Below the pieces are notes generated by a model, which did not search any database, was not told the origin of the DNA, and worked only from the letters and a program-made list of their open reading frames with translations. DNA of 64,000 nucleotides from Adenanthera pavonina (lineage: Eukaryota; Streptophyta; Magnoliopsida; Fabales; Fabaceae): positions 38,786,001 through 38,850,000 of the forward strand of contig JAIVEN010000010.1 of the NCBI GenBank assembly GCA_026686845.1, read 5' to 3'. Of this stretch, positions 56,283 through 64,000 are shown one piece after another (position 1 is the first letter of the stretch; each line of letters begins with the position of its first letter). Both the position numbers and the translations under genes were made by a program.

Positions 56283-59200
56283 ATGGAAGCGGATGAAACA
56301 ACCGTCGTCGAGCTCGATGGACCAGTCGCCGCAGACGGTGGCAGCGGCGGCGGAGAAGCCGGTAGTGGTGACGAGGGTCTGACAGCGCTGGGTGACGGAG
56401 GTGGGAGTAGCTCCCAGGGAACTAAAGACAGAGTGAAGGGTCCTTGGTCTCCAGAGGAGGACGCGATACTGAGTCGACTCGTCAGCAAGTTCGGGGCCCG
56501 AAATTGGAGCTTGATTGCTCGAGGGATAGCTGGAAGATCAGGCAAATCTTGCCGGCTTCGGTGGTGCAATCAGCTCGACCCAGCTGTGAAGCGCAAGCCC
56601 TTTACTGGTATAGGCGTCTTTCTCAATTCAATGATTTCTTATGTTCTTAGTTATATTTTCATTTGTAGAGCTAGTAGGTCAATTTGACTGTGTTTTGGAA
56701 TTGAAGTTTAAAAGAATTAAAAAAATTTGAGCTTCTGAAATATGGATGATGCAATGTGAAGTTTTAGGTGCAGTTAGTATAAGATCAACCTGAATTGTTT
56801 CTGTGTACCTCCTCAAACGGAAATGCTAGCTTATGTTATGGTCAAGGATTCGGCTCCGATCTCTAAGGCCTCTTTGGTTTACATGTTGGTATACCAAACC
56901 ATGGTTTCTAACCATCATTTTCTTCAAAAGTTATCCAAATAGTTTTGTGGTAAACTTCTCTATTTTGATCGAAACTTCATTTTTGTAAATTGTGATTATT
57001 TTAAACGACGTTTTATAGAAAGACAAACCAAATGGGCACTAAGATGTAAAGTGAACAACAACAACAACAATAGCCTTATCCCACTATGTGGAGTCGGCTA
57101 CATGGATCAAACGAGGCCAATGAGCTCTATCAAACGTCATCTCCTCAGATAAATCATTTCTCGAAAGGTTATTCTTTATAACTTCCCTTAATGTCCTTTT
57201 TGGTCTTTCTTTATACCTTTTGATCGAGCTCCAGGTCATTTGATCAACTCTTTTCACTGGCTCCTCTTGCTCTCTTCTTTGTACATGTCCAAATCACCTT
57301 AAACAATTTTCCACCATTTTCTTCTCGATAGGTGCTACCCCAATTTTCCTTTGTATACAGTCATTTCGTATCTTATCCAATTTTATATGACCACATAAGA
57401 TGTAAAGTGAACATGGATTAATAATTCTGACTATGATCTCTAATTACTCCTCGTTCAAGAGTTCTTTGGTCTTGATATGTGGACAAAAGCACGGGTCTAT
57501 TTTGCTTTGTGCTGAAACTTAATTTTAATTAAGAGAATGAAGAACGATAAGGATTAAGCTCTTGATCATTTGATTATATAGACTTTGATATAATTTCAAA
57601 GACCAGTTCAACTCAAAATGCACAAGCTTGTGAGTTTAAACGGTTTATGACAATTTGCTTATTGGTACTGCTATCAATACTCATGTTGGGTGACATTATG
57701 CCTCAGTTAATTGTCATCAATCCAGATGGTAGCACAAGGACATTTGGGTGATAAAGATTTACTAGCATTTATACTGTTATACAAGACTTGTCTACATTGT
57801 TCTTTAATAGCTTTGACCTTTAAGTTAGCTGTTAGTCTATTGAGTTTCAGGTTATTGATTTGGTCATGATGGTAGTTACCCATGATGGTAGTTACCAGGG
57901 CTATGCCGATTGATATCTTTAACTGTCATGATGAAGTGGTTGATGTATTGGTAAATGACTCTAATGACTGCACTACCCTAGCCATGTGGACTGGTGTGTT
58001 TGGGTGAGTTGTATTCAGGAGTTATTACACACTATGTTATTTAGAGGAGGTGGAGGACACACTTATGACATTTATGGTATAATATCTAAGTTTAGCTTAG
58101 TCCAAAATTCAAAAAATAACCCTTTTATACAGTCTCTTGATTTACAACAAGTGAGCCTGCCCTCTATTCTGCTTATTGGATGTCTTTTAAGTATTATTGC
58201 TGGGGTAGTACTTAGGCTTTTCCTAGGGCCTAGGTGTTCCTCTGTGGTCAATCTTAAGTGAACACTCTTTGAAATCATTCGGCATATTTAAAATTTTACT
58301 TTCAAAGTGTTCTCCAAAGGGATCCAATTTACGTTGATAACAAAAAATACTATCTTTTCACCAATTGAGCTAATGCCTTTGGGTTGCTTATTATATGTTT
58401 GATTGAAAGATAAGAAACTCCTTTTCTAATAATGGTTCAAATACAAATACAAATTGTAATTTTTCATCTGATAAATCTGGTTTATGGCAACTTTAGCAGA
58501 TGACTCCAAGCTATTGACAGGCTTGTACACAAGGAATATTTAATAAAATCCCTATCAGCATGCAGGGTTTGTTTCTCTGTGTCTTGAGCTCTTTTGGGGT
58601 GGCTAGCTATTATCTTCAAAGAGTTCATACTCTAATAGATATGGAGGACAATACCTGCGTTCTTGCCAAGAATTTATTAGAACATTGGCACAAATGCTGT
58701 ATAAATTTTAGGATGACATTGTCTTAGATTTTGATTTGTAATTTGAATTAATAGTTGGATATGTTGGTTGCTTCATCTATCGTTAGAACTATTACAGGTT
58801 AAAACAATCATGCTGCATTTTACTACCATAAGCTATTAATTTGCTTGATTACATGTACTGGATAATCAATTGTTGGGACACTTAAATATCATAAAAGTTT
58901 ATATTGTCAACCTTTTGGAGCTTTTGAATGGGAATTTAAAATTCCCCCCTGGTTGGGCTTACACTAATTTTGGTTTGGCAAATAACTTGAGAAGATTATC
59001 AGTTTTCATGTTATTCAAATGGTTGGCACATTGCCGAAGAATTTAGATCCTCTCCATTGGAATGTCTTTCCCTTTGTCTCTAGTTTAATTCCTTATTGTT
59101 GGATCAATTTTGATGGTCCAGATCAATCCTTAGATATATTGCTCAATACACTGTGTTTTAGGTTGATGAAATTTGGCGCTTGGAGGATTTGAAAGGTAAC

Positions 59201-60681
59201 TTAGAAAAGGGCAAAATTCTTTTGTTAATGATGGTGGTCCATAGTTTCGTGATAAACTCAAATTCTGGGATTGATCTAGGCCTTCAAAATTGTTCCGACA
59301 GCCAGGAATTAAAATAAAGACAATGGAGAGGATCCATATCCTTGCCTTAAATGTTTTATAGAGAGGAAATAAATCTGTGGAACGTAATTGTCACGATTCC
59401 TGACAGTGTTGCAAGATTTTAGTGTGGAAAATTCAGCTACTTGCTCTCACAAACTAATGTGAAGCGCCCAGTTGAGGATTTCATAGACTAGCCTGATTGA
59501 TAGAAGCCCAAATGTAAGGCTAGAAAGGCCTAGCTGTTGACAGACCATTGAAAGGTCATAACTCTTGGTTTAGAAGTTTGGGCATAGATTATACCATTCC
59601 AACATTTTGAGCTCATTGACATGACAGCTAGGATTCACCTAGTTGGGGTCATTTTCAGGCCCAAGTCCTTCATTTTCACACGTTTGAGTTGTTTTAGTTA
59701 TTTTTCTTTTGAGACATTTGTTTCCTAATTTATGGTGTTATTTTATTTCCTTTTATTTAGAAGTTGACTAGAAGGTATTTTTTTTATTTATTAGAGTTGA
59801 CTAGAGTTTTCTAGCTTCTGTATAACTGCCCTACGCAATGATTTATGAATTTCCTATCAATAAACAAATTATTCAGTAAACTCTTTTCAGATGAGGAGGA
59901 CCGGATCATAGTTGCAGCGCATGCAATCCATGGAAACAAATGGGCAGCCATTGCCAGGCTTCTACCGGGAAGAACAGATAATGCCATTAAGAATCATTGG
60001 AATTCTACTTTGAGGCGCCGGGGTGTGGAACTTGATAAGATTAAATTAGAAGCTTGCAACATGGTGGAAGATGTTAGCTTGGAGAAAGCAAAAGCATCAT
60101 CAGAAGAAACTCAGTCGTGTGGAGATGTTAATTCCTTGAGATCCTCGGACGGAAGAGATGTCAGTTCTGTGGAGAATATGGATGATAAATATGAAGACAA
60201 AACACAGACAGAGGGTCAATTAAACCATGAAGTCAAGGATCCGCCTACCCTTTTCCGACCACTAGCACGTGTCAGTGCTTTTAGTGTATATAACTCATTG
60301 GATGGTTCACAGCCTGCAACTACAACCTCTAGGCCAGCTCCAATGCAAGGACCTCTTTTTCAAGCATCAAAACCAGGTATTGAAATTTGTAAAATGCTGG
60401 AAGGAATTTATGGCTGTGACCTATCTGTGCCTAGCCACTGTGGTCATGGTTGTTGTGCTGATCTAAATGGTGAAAATCCCAAAAGCTCCTTGTTGGGGCC
60501 GGAATTTGTTGAATTTTCAGAGCCCCCCTCATTCCCAAGTTTTGAGTTGGCAGCCATAGCTACAGACATCAGTAACCTTGCTTGGCTTAAAAGTGGATTG
60601 GAGAATAGTAGTGTCAAAATGATGGGTGATTCAGCTGGCAGGGTAGTATCTCATGGATCTCAAGTGAATATTGGCCATTAG
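56283..60681 (+). CDS. R2R3-MYB transcription factor (MYB1/MYB25/MYB109-type)
   Basis: Nuclear DNA-binding factor. Two exons, 56283-56607 and 59891-60681, separated by a 3283 bp GT-AG intron that splits the codon for residue 109, giving 371 aa. A Gly/Ser/Asp-rich N-terminus (1-48) precedes repeat R2 (about 51-102, Trp at 55, 75 and 94) and R3 (about 103-154, Phe at 107 in place of the first Trp, then Trp at 126 and 145). The recognition helices read GRSGKSCRLRWCNQL and GRTDNAIKNHWNSTL, as in MYB subgroups 22 and 23. The R2 sequence DRVKGPWSPEEDAIL and the long acidic N-terminus favour the MYB25/MYB109 group. The rest (155-371) is Ser-rich and probably regulatory, without a clear EAR motif. 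The frame before 59891 that runs into exon 2 is intronic. Targets cannot be inferred. Confidence 0.95.
56868..57035. repeat. candidate small MITE in the MYB intron
   Basis: Bounded by CCTCTTTGGTTT on the left and AAACCAAATGGGC on the right, an imperfect terminal inverted repeat about 165 bp apart. It ends just before the target duplication of the RTE insertion. Tentative. Confidence 0.35.
57057..57395 (-). mobile_element. 5'-truncated RTE-type LINE insertion
   Basis: 339 bp inserted into the MYB intron, flanked by perfect 17 bp direct repeats TAAGATGTAAAGTGAAC at 57040-57056 and 57396-57412. On the minus strand it encodes the C-terminal end of a plant RTE-clade reverse-transcriptase protein: FGHVQRREQEEPVKRVDQ, RERPKRT-like KERPKRTLREVIK, and HWPRLIHVADST followed by a stop. 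It ends in TTG repeats (plus strand AACAACAACAAC). One in-frame stop replaces the usual Trp before FGHVQRR. Only the last quarter-kilobase of the parent was copied, typical of incomplete reverse transcription. Confidence 0.93.
59380..59885. repeat. LTR-like sequence at the 3' end of the MYB intron
   Basis: The segment with GACAGACCATTGAAAGGTCA, AACTCTTGGTTTAGAAG, then a T-rich stretch (TTTCCTAATTTATGG, TTTTATTTCCTTTTATTTAG) and a terminal CTATCAATAAAC reminds me of 3' regions of plant LTRs. No matching partner LTR was found in the window, so if real it is a solo LTR or fragment. Inference from style of sequence only. Confidence 0.3.
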
Positions 60682-62853
60682 AATGGCAAGAATATGATCA
60701 GTTATGTTTTGAGTGAAAGGGACGGTAATAGGCATGAACATTGAAGACCATTGTGATGTCAACCTGTTTTTCCTGGGAAATGGACCTAGGAAACTTTAGT
60801 TAGAGGATCTGGCCGCAGCTATGTGAATGATTGTAATGTAAATGGAATTGATGGCTAAACTTTATGAGGTTCATATTTTCAAGAAACACTCAATTTGTCT
60901 CTGGGTGCTGACTGGTCAGTACTTGGCACACTGGTGGAAACCTGTAATGGCTTGCATATACGATCTTTTATATAGCAAGGGGTAGATTCACCAGCTCTTT
61001 TACTAGTTTCTATTTCTGATTTCTTTGGTGCATGGACAAGGCATGATGCTAAATAAGGCTCAGTTAGGCAATAATTCACCTGCTTCTCATGTCATGCTAG
61101 TGACAATGTCAAAGCAAAACCACCATTAGTGTTTGTCCTTTCACTATATCTTCCGCGAGAGTTTTCAGAACAAGAACCTTGACGAACATAGCCTCCAGAA
61201 CATTATACTTCACATTGAATTCATCAAACAAAAGATCAGTTTTTGTCCTGTTTCTCACCACCCTCCTTAAAATCTTGTGTTTCCCATTCAATCACTCCAC
61301 ATTTGACAAGACGCCAAAAGCATCGGTCACACTGATTATTGACGTGATAGATATGTTGCCTCCACGGAAGATAAGCTCAGATCACGTTGACCCCAATATA
61401 TTGGTATATCAGTGTAAATCGGGTATATCCAAAGGTTAAAATATATTAATCAATTCAATTTAACCATACTTTGTCTTTTTTTCTCTTAATACCTCTTTCT
61501 CTATACCTAATCGTTACCATTTATTTGATTTAAACAGTTAAATATCAGTAATTGTGACATGAAATCAAATATATTATTAATTAAATTATTACTTTGAAAA
61601 GGTATTATGTCTTGTTTTCAAGTGAATTTTACTTATAATAAATGTAGATCATTAAATCTAATTAATTGTCTAATTATAGAATATTTTTTTTGTTATTTAA
61701 TCATAATCAATGGAGAAAATTACGTATGGAGAGATATATTGAATGAAAATATAAAAAGGATTCAAATCCGTCAAATTATGTGGCTTTATTTGAGAATATT
61801 GATTTGGCTATTTATGTTTAATTATTTGAGTGATTAAGTTATTTGAATTTGAGTTACTTAATAGATTTATTTCAAATGTTTCTTTCCATGGGCTGTTCAT
61901 TCTGGTAACTTAAATTTCAAGAATTAAATGATAAATTTTAAAATTATATGAATTAAATAAAAAATTTAAGTAAAATTATCTTAAAATTTGACAATTTCAG
62001 CTTTTTAAACTTTTATATTACATGACTCTAAAACAAAACAGACACGGCGGACAACTTTACATAACATATGAATTTTGATAACCTAACCATAACTTTTAAC
62101 AACCTAACCATGACTTTTAACAAGAAAGTAAATAGACACATGATGAGCTGCTTTATGTCTTTTTATTTTTTATGTCTCCATCAAGTTTCTTTTTTCTTTT
62201 TTTTGCAGTCTTTAGTTGTATTAGATATACATTTAGAATTTGTGATTATATAAATTTGTATTGTACTTAGAATTGCATTAATGAATCAACCTCGAATTAT
62301 CTTGTCAATCAAATTAAGCACTTCGAACATCTAAAATCACTTGCTTCCTTAGTATTTTGCGAAACTTTTATGTATCTCTCTGCATTTCGATACATTTCAA
62401 TTCAATTGAGCCATCCGAGTTAAATTGTATGGTCCATCAATAATATAGTTATCTTTTCCCCATAAAAAATCATCAGCCCAATTTTTACTTACTTTTTTGA
62501 ATAATTCCTGGTAGATTTTTCCACAAAAGTTACTCCGTCGACCTATTTTCAATGAAAAATGCGCTTGTCTAGTAAGGAGCCACAACCAAATTAGGGTACA
62601 TAAAAAAATTTAAAAAAAATAAATAAATTTTGAGAAACATACTCATCACTTGATTGAAGCAAATTAAAGAGTGCCAGCTAATCAACTCTTGCAGCAACTT
62701 TTAAATTTAATGGGCAGTTTCTCCCAACTGTTTCTCTACAACACAAGCGAGGCGGAAAAAAAGGAAAAAGTATGAACCTAAAGATTTATTACTGCTAGGT
62801 TGCTAAGGTCTTTCACTAATCAATTTCGCTATAAATTTCAGCTCTTTTAACAG
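60682..62853. other. region downstream of the MYB gene
   Basis: Probable MYB 3' untranslated region to about 60890, then AT-rich DNA. A short duplication of TAACCATAACTTTTAACAA / CTAACCATGACTTTTAACAA is at 62082-62122. No gene recognised. Confidence 0.5.
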
Positions 62854-62982
62854 CTAAGCTAAATCTATTCTCTGCTTTTTCTCAACTTTCGCCTTTTTCG
62901 GTGAACAAAACCACACTTCCGCCTTTTTCGTTTTTTCGGTTTGGAACCCACTTCTACCTGTGGCACCACTTCTACCTGCGGC
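62854..62982 (-). CDS. possible terminal exon of an unrecognised minus-strand gene
   Basis: On the minus strand an acceptor-like TTTGTACAG precedes an open frame of 42 codons ending in TAG at 62854-62856. It encodes a Gly/Ala/Arg start with two copies of a GRSG motif (AAGRSGATGRSGF), then a Lys-rich tail with WFCSPKKAKVEKK. The basic tail could be nuclear, but I recognise no family and found no convincing upstream exon before the window edge. It may equally be chance. Confidence 0.2.
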   Translation of the reverse strand, partial: AAGRSGATGRSGFQTEKTKKAEVWFCSPKKAKVEKKQRIDLA

Positions 62983-64000
62983 CTGTACAAACAAATCAGT
63001 GTATGAATATTGAAATCTATATCTATATATAAAATACGAACAAAAGGAAGAGAACAGACGAACAAGTACTATGGATGTTCCCTGGTGCAAGCATTTCCCC
63101 ATAATTTTTAACAGTAACAATCGAGTATCTACATTCAATGCCCACAGAACATTAGATTGGATCCCAGCGGAATATGAAAGGGAAAAAATTAGGTAGGGTT
63201 ACTTGACTATGCTATCAGGTGTTTCAATAAAAATATAACATGTGGCAGACCTTTTTTAAAAGAACCAGTCATGTAATGCTAAGACATATAAAGAAAATAA
63301 CACATTTTCATGCTTTTATCAAGAACTTGATAACAAACACTTAAAACAGCACACAAGTTTTATCCTTTCAAAAATACTAGGGCAGATGTAAGACAAGATT
63401 GGAAAGAGGGGAACCGAAAGAAGGAATGGATGAGCAAAGAGGAAAAGATATCGAAGGATAATAAATCGTTCAAGTCACTGATGAAATTCTTATTGAACAG
63501 ACAACGGGTAATCATAAATTGATACACTCAGGAATCTGGAGACAAAGTTCTTGGGCAGACTTAAAATTTCAGAAACATTGTGCCTGTCTGTTTAGTTCAA
63601 GACTTCTAATGTTTATTGAATTACTTGTAGACAAGTGTGGTGCATTTTTCATGGTTGTTCAAGGGATAAATCAAATGGTTCTTACTTATTCTGTCCTCAT
63701 TAATAAAAAATTAATAACAAAGCTCTAGTTACAAGAACTACATATGGCAATGTACACCACGAAGTTGCAGAGTCTCCTAGAGTAAATTACACAAAAATGC
63801 AGCCTTATTGCAACTGATTATCTAATTTAAGAACAAATTGGATATGGAGAGTTTGTACAGTCAAATAATACACTGGCGGAATTTCACTTATCCTTGACAA
63901 AGTTAAAACCATAATGAAAAAAAGGCTAGTCAGGACTCAGCCAGGTAAGCAAGGATAAGTTAAAAATGCAACCTTTAAAGAAAGAAGAAGTCAATCAAGA
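62983..64000. other. right-end region, nothing recognised
   Basis: Moderately AT-rich sequence without a credible reading frame. It may be intron or untranslated sequence of a gene continuing to the right, but nothing inside the window shows it. Confidence 0.45.

Noticed and set aside
56279..56569. 96-codon minus-strand Ser/Pro-rich frame opposite MYB exon 1
   Set aside because: Antisense shadow of the Gly/Asp-rich MYB N-terminus.
57986..58261. 91-codon frame in the MYB intron
   Set aside because: Lies within the intron, with no recognisable domain or splice signals.
1..64000. CRISPR arrays, bacterial operons, tRNA or rRNA genes
   Set aside because: None seen. Regular spacer-repeat structure is absent and no cloverleaf-like sequence was recognised by eye; a tRNA scan would be needed to exclude short RNA genes fully.

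Overview
The window is nuclear DNA from a flowering plant, most likely a eudicot. The genes have GT-AG introns, the intergenic DNA is very AT-rich, and plant-specific families are present (a fructokinase-like plastid protein, a PAR1 protein, an R2R3-MYB factor, a plant beta-tubulin). I could not place the species from sequence alone.

There are eight genes. From left to right: a GDP-fucose O-fucosyltransferase-family protein (12.4-15.5 kb, +, eight exons); a fructokinase-like plastid protein, best called FLN1 (19.2-22.1 kb, -); a Yos1-like secretory-pathway protein with an apparent one-base frameshift (29.9-30.1 kb, +); a SOUL heme-binding protein (31.0-31.6 kb, -, no intron); beta-tubulin (33.2-34.7 kb, +, three exons); a membrane-anchored L-type lectin-like protein (38.4-39.5 kb, -); a PAR1 secreted protein (52.1-53.8 kb, +, three exons); and an R2R3-MYB of the MYB1/MYB25/MYB109 type (56.3-60.7 kb, +, one 3.3 kb intron). 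They are not an operon or pathway. From memory, the order agrees with two paralogous Arabidopsis segments (about At3g54040-At3g54100 and At2g37970-At2g37980), so this looks like a conserved gene block.

The rest is repeat-rich. A short, non-autonomous Ty3/gypsy-like LTR element with 1.5 kb LTRs lies at 5.6-10.2 kb (minus strand). A decayed Ty1/copia element lies at 23.3-28.3 kb (minus strand). A 1.6 kb foldback element with roughly 680 bp arms lies at 35.9-37.5 kb. The desert between the lectin and PAR1 genes (39.5-52 kb) holds at least five Stowaway-like MITEs, a Mutator-like long-TIR MITE with near-perfect 9 bp target duplications, a LINE RNase H remnant and several duplicated blocks. A 5'-truncated RTE-type LINE with a perfect 17 bp target duplication sits in the MYB intron.

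No CRISPR array, tRNA, rRNA or plainly foreign gene system was seen. The most useful observations are the foldback element with nested palindromes, the Yos1 frameshift, the clean RTE and MULE-MITE insertions, the conserved gene order, and the altered metal-binding loop in the lectin-like protein.
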